This document shows, one piece after another, positions 49,301 to 63,312 of a stretch of DNA of 64,000 nucleotides (position 1 is its first letter; the number at the start of each line of letters is the position of its first letter). Under the pieces are notes generated by a model. It saw nothing but the letters and a program-made list of their open reading frames with translations, was not told the DNA's origin and ran no database searches. Source of the stretch: Brachionus plicatilis (Eukaryota; Rotifera; Eurotatoria; Ploima; Brachionidae); assembly GCA_010279815.1 (NCBI GenBank), contig QEOQ01000670.1, positions 400,766-464,765 of the forward strand, read 5' to 3'. Made by a program: the position numbers and the translations under genes.

Positions 49301-51201
49301 AAAAAAAAAATTGCGAAAAAATTAATGAATAATTAAATTAAAATTAATGAAAAATAAATGAATAATTCTCTTTAATTTTTTCTTTTTCTTCATTTTTCTT
49401 TTTTATAATTTTAACTTTTTTTAGAATTTTCTTCATTTTATAAAATTTTTGTATAAACTGAAAATTTATTTTTAAATCTTTATTAAATCTTAAAATTAAA
49501 TCCAATAAACAAAACATGGAGACCAAGAGGAAGGCATGAATACCAAAAATAAGCCTCCAGGATTCTCTGTACAGGAGAACCCTAGAGGTACCCCCAAAAA
49601 ATTTCTCTTGTCAATAGTCGAAAATGCCAAATAATATACAGATTTTCAAATTTAAAAAATTAAAAATATTGCTAAATTTATTTTAAAAAAATCTGAGAAT
49701 ATTTTTTTATTTAATTTAATAATCTACTTAGTTGAATGACTTGACCAGTTATGCAAGGAGTAATTAAGTCTGAGATAAGTTGAAGTGTTGGCTTAAAAAA
49801 AAAGATGTACGTCTGCGATACATTCTAAAACAATTTAAAAAACAACTCAACACATTGAATAAAAATAAGAAAAAACTAATCTAGACCATCTGATGATTAA
49901 TCGGGTTATCTGTTTCAATAAGATTTGTTTTTCAATGAGATTTAGACATAAAGTTTTTGAATTTGATCGAATGGATAAATCGAATAGGCCTCTTGAAACT
50001 GTACCAAATAACATTAATGACTTTCAATTGCAAATAATTAATTTAATCTTTGTTTTTATTTGTGGCTAAATCGTTTAACAAACATTCCAAAATTAAATTT
50101 TTCTAACTGGGTCTGAAATTTTTCCTTAATGAAAATTCCATATCGATTCGAAAGATTAATTTAATTAAAAATTGTATTTCAAGGCATCGAGTGCTAAAAT
50201 CAGGAAGTAGTTTAAATTTTTCCGTGTAGACCTAATTAGCAATGTAAATTAAACATGATGCTATCTCAATAAATGTTCCCACAGGTAACCAACTAACGAA
50301 TCCGACTTTTGTTTCAAGTGTTGTAATTAGTGAGTATTGATCTGAACCTAAGAACTTAATCTACAATAAACAATAGGAATTTAATTTAAAATATATTTAA
50401 AATATTTTCTTCCTGTTCGCTTATGGGACATTGTTAAGAGCTTACCAAAGGCCAAACAATATCAAAATCTGCTTTGAATACAAAGACAATTTTAAAAATC
50501 TTTACAGATAGATTCATTAAAAGCATTTGTTTTGCGGATTGACTCCAAGGCTAAAAATTGTTTTTTTTTGTTAACTAATTAAACATTCAATAATCAATGA
50601 TTTGAAATTACAAATCCAAATTTTGGTTTAATTTAAATAGTATGAATAAACTTTTATTGATTGATATTAATAAATTTATTGCTTAATAAAAACAAATTGT
50701 TAATTTACATGGACGAAATTTCGTCACAAAACTAAAAATTATTTCCTTAGAGCCAAATGCTTGATTAATTGAAAAAAAATAACTCATTGAGAATAAATCA
50801 AAATTAGACATTTTAATAAATTCTAGTCTGAAATAAAATTTTTGTATTTACTCTTTTGTTTCGACTATTTAAAAAAAATAAAATAAATGGTGATCATTAT
50901 TTATTAGGCTAAGAGATAAGTAAAAATTTATTTTTTAAATTTTAAATAGTTGATTTAAATCCAGATTATTTATATTCCTAGAGTCTAAAGACCTTAAAAG
51001 TTCTTTAATTGGAAAAAGTAGACATTGCACGGTTTCTTGAGATATGTCTGATTAAAAAGTCTGACTGTTAAATCAAAATAAAAACAAAAGAATCAAAAAA
51101 TTTAAATTTATTTTATTTATTTTTTAAATCTTCTCTATTAAGCTTTACTTAATATGAAAAAAATGAAAATTTGTATACAAATCAGGTTTTGGCTAAATAG
51201 A
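46371..51201. other. Long gene-free stretch
   Basis: About 4.8 kb before the 3' end of the dynein gene. Short open frames exist (for example at 46449 and 47854), but none has family resemblance, a good start or splice support. A GGTACCCCC-containing patch near 49560-49600 is the only compositional outlier noticed. Confidence 0.45.
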
Positions 51202-54076
51202 TTATTGTTTTGAGGCGGCTTCCGGATCTCTTACCAATGACAATATTTTATCTAATTTTGGAATTTCATATTCGGGTCCTTTAGGAGCTTCTTGACCTTT
51301 TTTCTCCTTTGGCTTCTTTCTTAAATTTGGCGAAAGCTTCAAACTAGTGATGTTTCCCCTGCAAAAAAAGTAAAAAATAATTCTTAAATTTAAATTTTTC
51401 CTATAATATAATGTTAACCTGTCATCACCGACTATAATTATGGGATATTTGGAATTAAAGGCGATATGAGTCAATTTAGTTTTCTTTTTTTGCACCACTA
51501 TCTGTTCACAAATCGGCTCATATTTGTTAATATTTAGATCGAAAACAAAAACCTTGCCGTCTGCAGTGACGGCAGCAAAGACTGTTGAGGAATACGGTGC
51601 CCAAGCAGCATCACCAACAGCACTGCCCAAGTCATAAGTGAACAACGGATCTCTTAATTTAAAATAATTAGATAAAAAAATAATTAACTTATTTAAGACT
51701 CTTACTTGCAAGTGTGGTCCCAAATTTTGACAGTCCAATCAGCCGAACAAGTCAAGTAAATTTTTGGATGAAATGAGTTCCATACTACGGAATAAACAGC
51801 CATATGGTGTGCATCAAATGTGTCCAAAAATTGATTTGTGTAGGACTTGGAACACTTGTGAACTTTTCCCTCTTCGGTACAAACCAAAAATATTTGATCT
51901 TGTTGCTTGTTAAAATCGAAACATGTGCCGCAACCCAAAGCAGCCACAATACCACCATCTGGACTTTCCAAAGAGTTCTCTAGACTTAAAGTCACAACAT
52001 CAGTGAACAACAATTCACTCTTAATATTTAAATTCTTTCAAAACAAATAAAATAATCTTTTAAAATCTACTTTTGCCAAAGTCCAGCAAACCACTCGACC
52101 ATCTGATGATACTGAAAAAAAATTCATATTTCCGTCTAAATCATCTTTTTGCCATTTAACTTGCCAAACTGGATCTGTATGCTTTCCATTTCTAGCACTG
52201 CTTGTATACTTAGGAACTTGAGTTGATTCAGCTGTGTTGTATACAGCCACCGAACCATCATAGAATCCTGCTGCTATTAAATGCGGATAATCCGAATGAA
52301 AATCCAAACTCATAACACCACTCTCAGTATAATAAATAAATTCCGGATATGAAGGATTTTTGAGCGAATATAATAAAATCAAGCCTTTAGACTGCTTTAA
52401 GAAATCATCTAAAATTAAAAAATTTAAAAAATTTTATTTTTAATTAAAATAAAATTCAGATTTTTACATGATCCGTAAGCGACCGCGAATAAATCAGTGT
52501 ATTTTTTGTTCCATGTAAGACTGGTGACACTTAATTTTTTGGCTTTATCACATGCAAATTTCCACAATGGTAAGAGTGTACCCTCTTGATCTCTGAAATC
52601 ATCAGCATCATCTTCATAGTATTTGAAGTCCAAAGCTATTTCATCAAAAGTATTCTGATTGACCATTCTCTCAAGAATTTTAGCCGACTTGGCAACTTTA
52701 AGCATATCATCGCCCTGATCAGCTTGATTTGTTTTTTTTACCTTTTGCTTTTCTAATGTCTTGGAGCTTGGTTTTTTTTCTTTAGATTTTTGCTTGGACC
52801 AAATTTGTTCAGATAAATGCAAAAATTAAAATTAGTCTTACCTGCTGCTCGTAGTCCTCGAGATAAGCATCGAAAATTTCCCATTGAGTAGCATTGGATG
52901 AAAAGTTTAATCTTGGCGGTGGCTCGGTCATTTCACCACGGTCACGTGATGGATTATTGTAGGTCTGTGACGCTCTATCACTAAAATTAAACTGATTAGC
53001 TGGCTTTTTCTCCTTTTGTCCAGCTACGCGTTTATTGCCATCTTCATCCTCTTCCTCGGTAGGCTTTACTTCAGTTTCCGCATTTACCACCTCTGATTCA
53101 CTTTCAGGTGAATTCTCATCGTCTTTTTTCATCATCAGTTGTCGTTTGGCCTCTTCAGAATCAACAGGTATTAAATTTCCATCCATCTGAAAATGAATAG
53201 CCAACTGTTCCACATGCGGAATTAGCTTGTACATTTTTTCTTTGTAATTGAACCGAACAATATTTTGAGGGGCATTGGGGTTATTTGCTTTCAAAATTCT
53301 GGTTATCTCTTCTTTAAGCTCCTTTAGATTAAAAATTTAGAAAATAAACTTATCTATTAGAATCAAAAATTACCGCTTCGGTAAGGTTCAACTGATCATC
53401 TGGCTTGAGCAACGCTCTATTCTATTAAATTTATAAAATTTTTTAAAAATTTAAATTTAAATTTCTATATTACATCCCATGCATTGGCATCATCATCATC
53501 TTGTTCACCGTCATCCTTAAAATTATACAAATCAAAATTTTTAATTATAAGCTTAGACAATAATCTTACTCGAACAGATGCAATGTTTCGTGGCACGACT
53601 GATCCAGGTTTCAGTCTTGGCCCACCGGCAATGCTCTAAAAAAGTCAACTTTTTTAGATAACAACTAAAATTGACAACTTTTTATAAGATTTTATTTTCC
53701 ATATTTAGGTAAAAGTTTTTACAAACAACAAAAATTCAAGATATTTATACCACGTTCCAAGAAAGTTGGTAATTGAGATAGAAAAAGGGATTTAACTTAC
53801 TGATGATCTACGAGCCGATATCGGCGATGGATTCTACAATATAATGGGGATTTTTTTAATAAAAAATATCAAAAAAATTTTTTATAAATTCTTTTCTAAA
53901 CATAAATCCTATACTTAAAAACATGCTAGAACACAAACCTTTGGAGTGTTTTTTTTATTTTCGATTATCTTCTGAATATGATGGATTATTTTTCGATGAA
54001 TTTTTTTTTTTAAATAATTAAAAATAATTACCTTTTTGCCGGTCCGGTCTGATTTTGCAATATTACTGAAAGGCAT
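51202..54076 (-). CDS. DNAI1: Axonemal dynein intermediate chain 1
   Basis: Outer-arm dynein subunit that anchors the motor to the axonemal doublet in motile cilia. Eleven exons keep phase: 54076-54032, 53833-53801, 53635-53570, 53515-53474, 53421-53374, 53321-52842, 52792-52468, 52408-52071, 52019-51706, 51652-51419 and 51358-51202, giving 693 residues, against about 699 in human DNAI1. The N-terminal part has the conserved [16 protein letters not shown] block and an acidic/Lys-rich linker. WD40 repeats follow, with [51 protein letters not shown] and [14 protein letters not shown]. The C-terminus is charged and ends ..PEAASKQ. The start is an ATG ([15 protein letters not shown]). All introns are short. 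The gene appears intact and strongly supports an animal with motile cilia. Confidence 0.97.
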
Positions 54077-56364
54077 TTTGACCCAGTTAAAGTCCGCTCA
54101 AATCTATAAATTGATAAAGTTATTAGCTGTTTTCTTTTATATTTTAATAGGAAAAAAGCCTAAGAATATTCAAATCCCAGGACATGATTTAAAAAATAAT
54201 TTTTAATTGTACCTTTGATAGCAACCAAAATCTGAAGTCAACTTAATTATTAAATAAAAGAATATTTCCATGGCAACTTAGAGATTACTAAAAATGCTAA
54301 TTAGCCATTGAGCCTCTCTGGAAAATATTTTTGAAAAAACTTCAGTTTTAAAATTTTTAAAATTTATTTTAACTTATTTGTTTTTTCTTTGGGATGATTT
54401 AAATCTATGAATTAATAAAAAATTAATTTATTGAAAAATTTATTTAAAATATTGAAAATGTTCGTATTTTTTGAAAATTTGCTTAATAAAATAATTTCAT
54501 GAATTTATTAAATAAATTTTCCTCATAAAAAACTAAAATATCTGAGAAATAATGATAATTAAAAAACTTTTGATTTTTTAAAAGGAAACAAAGAATCCAT
54601 ATTTATGAATTTTCTTAAATTAATATTCATCAAAATGTTTGAAATGGCAAATTTCTTTAAGTTAATTTCTAATAATAAAAAAATAAAACAATTATTTATT
54701 TCTTTTAGTTATTAATAATTCTTTTTTTTTTTTACTTCATAGGGTTAACGGATGATTCTGTGTTTCCTTTTAAAAGCATTCTAAAGAAATATCATCAAGC
54801 CTGATTTAATCAAATAATTTTTTTGTTTTTTTTTTGTCTTATTTGAAAAGAAATGAATTTTTGGTCAAATTTTTGGCTACTTGTTGGAATTTTTTTGCAA
54901 TCAGAAATTGTCTTGACTGCCTCTTGCTAATTTTTTATTTCTTTTTTATGAATTTTTAAATCATTTTTAATAATTTTAATAAATAGTTATCAACTTTTAA
55001 GATGGAATAACTTTCAAAAATAAACTAACAATAGGAAAAGATCTAACCAAGATTGATGATGTTTTTTATATTTATTTGTTTTCCAAATGGAATTTTACCT
55101 TTTGTTTAAATAGTCGAAAGCGGGATCCATCGAAGCAGATAACCATCCATTAGTAGGAGTTTGTTTATATTTTATTTTCGTAACCAGTTTAAAAATTTTT
55201 GTGACCATTATATTTTTTCAATCTGTAAAAAGCAGTAAATTTGCTGTGTCTTAAGCTTTTATTTGGTACCATTTTTTTTTAAAACCTTAATTTCAAAAAA
55301 AATAAAAACTACTACTTGTGCATCTTTGAGATGTGCTGCTTGACACCACGCTCATTTTTCATAAATCTCCCGAACTCTGGACAAGCTATTTGTATGTTTG
55401 TTAAAAATGCGATTTTATCTGGTTATCTGTTATGGCGATTGAGTTCCCTAACATTTAAATATTGCTAGCACAATTTTTTTAAAGTTTTTCCAAAAGAAGA
55501 AGTGAAAAAGAGTCTATTTAAATTTCTATATACGTAGTGCAAATATTACATTTCCAAGTCAAGAGGCATGGTCTTGAATCCTTGGAACGTTTGAGAGTTT
55601 CTAAGTTCATATTTTTTTACCTTTTTTTCTTGCAATTTTTTTTCGAAAATTTTTGTATTGATATTGAAGCTAATTGTCATTAGGATCGCATGAAAATATA
55701 AATTCTCTCAAAATTAATCTATGTGATTCAGAATTCATTCTAACTAATTGATATTCTTTTTTTAATAAAAAAATGAATAATAAAAATTTTTCACGTAAAT
55801 TGCTTAAAATCCAAAAACAAAACAGCATTATATTAACTTAAGATTTTATTCATATTTTAAGTTATTCTTATGTTGATTTTTTATTAATAAACAGAATTTG
55901 CGTTAATTTATTGTTTTTTTTTCTTAAATCATATATGTTTTTAAGTCCTGTAATCGGCTAAAATGAAATTTATTTTTTTGGTATGACAAGCATTCAGCAT
56001 TATTGGCATTCCTGATGCAACCAAAAATTAATTATTTGAATAAAAACTTTTTACCATTTTTAATAATTAATACAAAAAAAGGGAATTAAACAATTATTAT
56101 TTTATTGCCTATTTTTAACAATTAACAATTATTTGATCATATGATTATATAGTTTTATTAGTTAGTTTTTGAGCTAATAAACTGCATTTTTTATAACGAA
56201 TTTTTCTATTGCCCTAAAAATAAAAACTAGAAACTAAAAACTAAAAATAAAAACTTTTGAGTTTTTAATTAAAAATTCAATGATTTAATGAGTTTTTTTT
56301 TTAAAGAATATCGTTGTAAATATTAGAATAGTTTTTTCAAATCTTCTAAAAATATAATTTTCTG
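54077..56364. other. Intergenic, AT-rich, no gene seen
   Basis: The region upstream of DNAI1 should hold its promoter next to 54077. No further reading frame or clear repeat is supported. Confidence 0.55.
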
Positions 56365-56741
56365 GCAACTTGAAGCTTATCGATTTCAAAAACTCAAAAT
56401 GATCAAACCAAGTGTAAAATATGAAATAAATTGTTATTTCTTTATAAAATTAATGCGGAGATACATTTTTGGATTTAATATAATATTTTAAAATAAAAGG
56501 TTAACTCCGCATTATCACAATGCAAATTACAGAGTTTACACCATCAAAAAATTTTTTTAAATCATGTAATTTTAAGTGGAAATATATTGAACATATTTGC
56601 AGAGTTAAAATTTTTATTTAAGACAGTATGTTAAATCCAAAAATGTATCTCTACATTAATTTTGCAAGAAATAACAATTTATTATATTTTAAACTTGGTT
56701 TGATCATTATGAGCGTCAAAAATTGATAAATTTCAAGTTGC
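56365..56741. repeat. Foldback MITE
   Basis: 377 bp with long imperfect arms: GCAACTTGAAGCTTATCGAT inward from 56365 and the complement ending at 56741. Strongly conserved inner blocks are AATGATCAAACCAAG, AAATTGTTATTTCTT and ATACATTTTTGGATTTAA. No coding capacity. Confidence 0.85.
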
Positions 56742-58555
56742 TAATTCTCTTCTGAAATAATAACTTTTGAAATTTAATTAAAAAAAAAATAAAAAAAACA
56801 TTTTTAATGATCTTTAAACAAACAAGTCATCAAATTTTTAATTTAAAGTAACGCTTTGTATTTTAAGTTTTATAATGTCAAATTATTATTTCCGTAGTCA
56901 TAAAAGTGTGAATAAAATAGTAACTTTTCAAAATTTCAATATTTATATCTAAAATGAATTTTCAGAATATAAAATTGCCCTAATTCTTTTGATTCATTAA
57001 GGTTTTATTTTATTTTTAAAAAAAATAACGAAAATAAAAAAAGGACTTAAATCAAAGCCTTCATTTGGGGCGTTTAAAAAGTAAAAATATAATTCAAGTA
57101 AATTCATCCAAAGATTAATATTATCTTAGCTTATTCTAAGTGAATGAAAAAGGATTTTAATTTATTTTATTATTTATGAATGAAAATGGAGTTCCCGGTG
57201 TTCACTTAATAACTTTAATTAAAGATTTTCAAGAATCATTCTTAAAACTTTTATTTTACTTCTATAAGTGTATTTTGTATTTTTAGATCAATTTAATTTA
57301 AAAAGAATAGTTAAACTATTTAATAAAAAAAAGACAATCGGAAATAGACTATTAATTAAATGCTTGTACTTTGATTTTATTAAGAAAAAAACTCCCCTCT
57401 CTTTCGGTAAAAATTTCAATTAACGCAATCTCAGATATCTTGAAAATTGAATAAAAGATTTAAACAAAAATTTAATCTTTAGAATGGGAATTCAAGATTC
57501 TCCAAACTGTTTCATAAGAACTTGTTCAAATAAACGAAAAAACTTAATTTAATAAAATAAAATCTTAAGAATATATTCAAAAATATTACTTAAAATTTTA
57601 TTAAGAAATATTTTAGAATATATTTTTGAATTACGATTAATTTTGATACTCTTACTGAATTTAAATTTAAAACAATTTCATTCTAGACAAAAATAATAAA
57701 TGTAAACAATACAAAGAATTTTAGTAATCAAATACTATTTCCGAAAATTTTTAGTTTGCCTTTTTTTTTTATAAAACACAGTGAAATTAATAATTTAGAA
57801 GATTTCCATGGAAAAAATCAAAAACAAAATATCTTTTTTTGTAGTGAATTAATGAGATTTATATTCCTAGTACAAGTAATTTATCATTATTATTAGAATT
57901 TATTCAATATTTAATTATTTAATAAAAATATTCAACAATCAATAAATTTTTTATTTAATTTAGTCTTTTGGGACAAATGATTCATGATATCATCTAGCGA
58001 GTAAATTTTTTTATTTCAATTCCTTGAGCTTGCTATTTTAATTTATCCAAATTTTTCTAACAAATCTAATTATACAAAGAATTATTCAAGCACTCGATTC
58101 AATAGATCTTGTTCTGACATTCGAGGAAATCATTTGCGCAACTGATATCTAGATAAGCAATTTAGTTTGATCTGACAGCCAACATTTATAAGAAGCAAAA
58201 AAATTATTTCAAAAATTTTCAATATTTCGACCTATTGTTTAATAGAAATTATTGATGCAAACAGTCAACATTTGAGTTCTATAATAAAATTAATCTTCCC
58301 CTAAGAGTGCTTAATTATTAATTCAATTCTTTTCTTAGTTTTCTAAAAAAAATAAAATTGCTAAGGTATAAAATTATTACAACATTACTTTTATCTATTT
58401 TTATTCTTATTAATCAAAAAACAAATTTTTTCAATCAATTTTTTTAGATTTAAAATTTTTAGCCTTAATTTCAATCAAAATTCAAAAAAAAATTTTTTTT
58501 AGATTCATGACTGCGAATAAATTATTTAATAAATTAAAAATTGGTTGAAAAAATA
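56742..58555. other. Intergenic, AT-rich, no gene seen
   Basis: No supported gene or repeat upstream of the GPCR. Confidence 0.55.
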
Positions 58556-59563
58556 ATGAAACGTCTTTTAATTAGCTACAGTCTGGAAAATGACTTCAAC
58601 AACTTTCTGGAATCAATCGGTTCTTATTGGATTTTGGATTTTTTGTACATATACTTATTTACACCGACCACTATTGCCGGTTTTCTTCTAAATATAAACA
58701 GTCTCAAAATACTGCATTACAAAAAATTTAAAGCTACCTTGTACCATTATTTAAAAGTGTACACCTTGAACAGCGCTATGATCAATTTTTTGTCCATAAG
58801 TAGTTGCATGTTTATGGCAAAGCGATTGTTACCATTTACAAATAACTATATATCATCAACTTTCCACTGCTACATCTATTTTCCATTAATGGCAAATTTT
58901 TTATTTTTTAGCGCCCTGCTTGATTTGGCGATCGCCTTCGAACAAATAACCTTATTTAAAAAACAATTTAAAATTTTCAAAATACATGCCTACTGGATAT
59001 CAGCCATTATGTTTCTTGTGGTATTTGTATTTCATATACCTTATGTAGTCCTGTACAGAAAGTCTATTGCCGACATCAATTTTAATAATCGAACCCACAG
59101 TGTAATTTATGTAGACAAAACGGAGTTTTCATCCAGTGTATTGGGAATTGTGTATTCTACATTCGAATTTTTTGTCAGGGATGTTCTTAGCATGTTTTTT
59201 CTAATAATCATAAGCATCTTTTCGATTTTTTTCATGAAAAAACATTTTAGCCGAAAGCTGAGTCGGTATGGAAATAGTGTTTTGCGACGAAATTCGATAT
59301 ACTACGTTAGCTTTAAACGACGACTGAATCGTAGCGATCGTAGATTGACCCAGATGATTGTTTTCAAGTGCTTCTTGTCCATAATAGAACACATATTGCT
59401 CCTGCTTCTTTGGTATTCCCACAATCGGAAACCAGATTTTGTCGCTAATGTGATCAAATTTTTGTCAAATTATTTTGTTATTCTTAAGCATTCGATTAAT
59501 TTTTTTACTTTTTATTTATTTGATGCCAATTTTAAAAAACTATCAAAAAATATTTGTTTTTGA
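58556..59563 (+). CDS. Seven-transmembrane G-protein-coupled receptor (rhodopsin-like, divergent)
   Basis: A 335-residue protein in one exon. The ATG at 58556 (MKRLLISYS) is chosen because the frame upstream has no ATG. Seven hydrophobic segments are visible: about 24-50, 62-90, 103-130, 142-168, 194-230, 265-290 and 299-325. A Cys (FHC) at the start of TM3 could pair with an extracellular loop. The usual DRY after TM3 is replaced by a FEQ-containing stretch, and NPxxY in TM7 is replaced by NFFTFYLFD. A basic third intracellular loop (KRRLNRSDRRLTQM) is typical of receptors of this class. It looks like the large family of peptide- or chemoreceptor-like GPCRs that expands in small invertebrates. 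The ligand is unknown. Confidence 0.82.
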   Translation: MKRLLISYSLENDFNNFLESIGSYWILDFLYIYLFTPTTIAGFLLNINSLKILHYKKFKATLYHYLKVYTLNSAMINFLSISSCMFMAKRLLPFTNNYISSTFHCYIYFPLMANFLFFSALLDLAIAFEQITLFKKQFKIFKIHAYWISAIMFLVVFVFHIPYVVLYRKSIADINFNNRTHSVIYVDKTEFSSSVLGIVYSTFEFFVRDVLSMFFLIIISIFSIFFMKKHFSRKLSRYGNSVLRRNSIYYVSFKRRLNRSDRRLTQMIVFKCFLSIIEHILLLLLWYSHNRKPDFVANVIKFLSNYFVILKHSINFFTFYLFDANFKKLSKNICF

Positions 59564-59742
59564 CTGGTCGAATTTTAGGGCTTATTTTCAATAAAATATT
59601 CTATTAAAACCTTTTATTCAAATTTCATATTTATTTCAAGCAAACAGAAGCCGAACCGAGGTTTCTGAATTTTTTAAAAGAGTTAAAAAGAGATTTCATT
59701 TGAATCAGGACCAACATAAAAATATTTTTGAATAAAAAATTT

Positions 59743-59813
59743 TCCCACACCGGGAATTGAACCCGGGCCGCCTGCGTGAAAGGCAGGAATCCTAACCACT
59801 AGACCATATGGGA
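59743..59813 (-). tRNA. tRNA-Glu (anticodon UUC)
   Basis: Reads on the minus strand TCCCATATGGTCTAGTGGTT (acceptor and D arm), then CCTGC-CTTTCAC-GCAGG as the anticodon arm with TTC in the loop, then GGGTTCAATTCCC as the T arm, closing with TGTGGGA. The seven-pair acceptor stem forms with one G-U pair. The internal B box GGTTCAATTCC and A box TGGTCTAGTGG are intact. There is no intron. It lies about 180 bp downstream of the GPCR, facing it. Confidence 0.97.
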
Positions 59814-62800
59814 GTCTGATAAAGATAATTCATATTAAGCAATTTTGTTCAGCATGTCTATCAGCGTAATTGTGAAATTTCATAAAAAATCGTGTTGCAA
59901 GGCTTACAATACAAAAAGAAAAAATTTTTTAACTTTTGTTCTAATGGTGAAAAACTTGCTATTCAGATGAAACACAGAGAAAAAACTATTGATTCACCCG
60001 ATGAAGGAGTCTGTTAATTCCGTTTTATTTTTAATACTTTTAAAAAGCGTTCAATTTTCAGACTTTCTTTCATTGTTTATTCTGCAGAACAAGTTTTTCA
60101 CCATTAGAAGAAAAGTTACAAAATTTTTTTCTGTATTGGAAGTTTTGTATGAAATTTCTCAGTGCCTTTGACAGCAGTAAAAATAAATTATTTTGCTGGT
60201 TTGGGTTTAATAAGTCAAATAATTAAAAAAAATTAATCTATTAATTTAAGCTAATTTTATTGTAAGCTTAGATCAATGATCAAATAAAATAAAAGTTTTA
60301 TTATTTAAAATTTTGGTCGAAAATTTATAAGTTTTTTTTAAGTCTATGATAAAATAAATCAAAGTTTCCTAGTATTTTATATTTAATGATACCCTTCTTT
60401 CCTTTTGTTTCTTTAGATATAAAATTTTCAAATCATTAATTGTATGATTATTATTCAGCTTCATTTTTCAAAAATGCATTTAAGCTAAAAGTTATAAATT
60501 TTGACCTTTTTAAATTTAAATCGAGCAAAAAATATTAAAAATTTTTTTTTAACAATTTGTTTTTTTTTCCAATAGGCATATAATTATTTATAGACTGATA
60601 GCATTTAAACTATGATTGTTCATAAACAACAAAATCACCTCTTAACACTTTAACGCCTGATTTCTTTAAACAATTAAAGTTTGGCAAATTTAAAATATTC
60701 CCATCTGTTTTCTTGTGATCGAAATTTACATTAGCTTTACATTTTCCAAAATCAAATTGTTTTTAATCAAAACAAATAAATTTTAAATAGAAAGATTTGT
60801 TATTTTTTTAACTAATTTTTTAAGTGACAAAAATTTTTTTGTTTGCTTTCGAGAGAATTAGAGCTTTTAAAAATCCTCGGGCAATTATGTCTAAATTTTT
60901 AGTACTAGATTACGATAAAAATTTTTAAATATTTATTTAAAAATTTAATATCTGAAATAAATTTTATCCGACACATTTTACCAGAATGATTATTAACAAT
61001 TTTTTCAATAAAAAAATTTTGTTAAGCCCTAGAGCATTAAGATGCTAAGATACTAAATAAAAAATAAATAGCCTAGTGATTAAGAGATCAATGTTGAAGT
61101 TTTTTATTTTTGATATTATTTTTTTATCTATTATTAAAATTTTTGCAGATTTTGTAAAAATGATCTGACGGCCTCAATTTATTTTGATTTTTTCATCAAA
61201 AATTTAAACAACAAAATTGTGAATATAATTTTTTTTAAGTTAAAAAATGTGAAAGTGTTTTTATTTTTAAAATTAAAATCCAGCCTACCATTTTCAGGAC
61301 GTCATTTTTTAGAAAAATAATTTATTAATTTAATTTAAAAAATGCACAAAATCAAATCTTAAATAGATCCAAGCCAAAAATTTTCATTTATATCAAAATT
61401 ATAAAAAGATATTTTATCAAATTGATATAAATCCATAGAGAATAATATTCAAACAATTGTATCGTTTTTTATATTTAATTATAAAAATTATTTTTCGTAT
61501 GTTTTAAATTAACAATCCAAGAAATATTAATAGGTTATCTTAATGATTGTTATATTTATCCAAGTATTTTATAAAAATAAAAGATTTATTCTTAAGCCAC
61601 CTTTTCTTATCCAGTTCCTATGAAAATACTAATTTTGACCATATTTGCTTTTTCACTAACTAGAATAGGATATTTCCAAGGCTATTGAATCCTGGATTTT
61701 GTTATCAAAAGTTATATAACTCAAGAGTTACATAATGCATACATATTTACTTTAATTTATCATGTTCTAATATAATCTTAATAACATTATTATTTTATCA
61801 GTTCGAATTATTAACATCATTTTTCTATTTGGAAATTTTTGAATAAAAAAATTAAAACATTTAATTTAAAAATATTTATTTTTGGCTAAACAAAAAAAAA
61901 ATCAAGTGTCTTTTGATCAAATATTTGTCTGTACTTGAAGACAATTGTCATAGATTTTATAGATTTGAAAAATTCAGCGTCAAGTTGTTTATTTTGGTTA
62001 AATGTTACCAAGAAAAATGTCGGACAACTCGTATCTTATTTCTAATCTTAAAGTGCTCTTTATTTATCTAATAAACAAACTAGATTAAATGATTCGAGAC
62101 TAAGGGTTCGATAAACAAACACAAAAGATTAATATTGATAAGAATTTTTAATTTAGCCTAAATTTTGATTGATATTGCCATAGTTGTATCATGCTTTTAA
62201 ACTTTTAACATTTTTGTATAAATTATGTAGCTTTGGGAAGGAGCATTATTTTTCTCTCATTAAATTTCTCACGTATTTGTTCGACCTTTCTTAAAATAAA
62301 TTTCCAAAATTTAATAACAATTTCAATAAAATTTAAAATTTAAAAAAAGCAAAATACGTTGTTTTATTTATTTTAACCTAGATTACTAATTAAATTATTT
62401 AGATTAATGCGTTATTTCTAAGTACTTTTTTAATTTCAAACAAAATTAAAAGCCCAATATCATATGTTTGAAAAATTCGGAATTTTTATCACACCGAATG
62501 ATAGAAACATGATCACTTTTATCTTCTTTATTTTTTTTCTCTTTTCAATAAATTTATCCAATTTCAAAATATTATTTTTTATTTATAGCTTATGTTGAGA
62601 TCTAAGAATCGACAAGAAAGCACACTCACTTTGAAAATATCCATTTGACATTTAGACAATTTAATTTAAAAAAGATTACCTATTTGGCTTGAGGAAAATC
62701 TGTGACCATCTAATACGTGTCTAATCTATGTCCATATTTAAGCCATCATCCCAAGTTGCCAAATTCTAAGACCGTCCATTTTTAAAACAAATTTGGTACA

Positions 62801-63171
62801 AACTGGAATCAATTGGCAAGCAATTGTCAGCTTTATGAGCACAACATTTTTTTATCAATTAGATTAGATAACTAAAGCATATGGCCATATAAACAACTGG
62901 ATTATGTAAAAAAAAATTATAAATCCTTTTGGACACATACTTCAGGTCACCCAGTTTAAATTTTTTCTCTCTATTTTTATGCTAATTGTTAATTCTAATT
63001 TATTTATATAAATAGAAAAAAAAAATAATTTTTTTTTAATAATCACATTTATTTATTAATCAATCAAATAGTTTATTAAAATTTATTTTCATCACGTATC
63101 AAAAGGTGTCAAAAAAGGTCAGCAGATTTTGGACAGTTAGTTTTCAGTTTTTGTTTTTTTTTCTCAAAAGA
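59814..63171. other. Intergenic, AT-rich, no gene seen
   Basis: About 3.3 kb with only short unsupported frames. No repeat stood out by eye. Confidence 0.5.
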
Positions 63172-63312
63172 ATGCCAACTGAGGATTTGTTTTGTTCTGC
63201 GTCCAATGCAGAAAATTATGTGCGCAAAATTGCTAAAAGTTCGAATAGAAGAAGTTTTTGGCGCGCAAAAAATTCAGTTATTTCAGCGTGTCCATATTTG
63301 AATTTTCTCTGA
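63172..63312 (+). CDS. Small unsupported open frame near the right edge
   Basis: A 46-codon frame from an ATG, preceded by a pyrimidine tract and AG (…ttttctcaaaAG), reads MPTEDLFCSASNAENYVRKI, then a basic stretch, and ends in PYLNFL. It may be an exon of a gene extending beyond the window or nothing. A second short frame at about 63733-63838 ends MDSDEAMMAIALVGMQCM. Neither resembles a known family. Confidence 0.2.
   Translation: MPTEDLFCSASNAENYVRKIAKSSNRRSFWRAKNSVISACPYLNFL

Noticed and set aside
58541..58555. Upstream start for the GPCR
   Set aside because: The codon at 58541 is TTG; the first ATG is at 58556.
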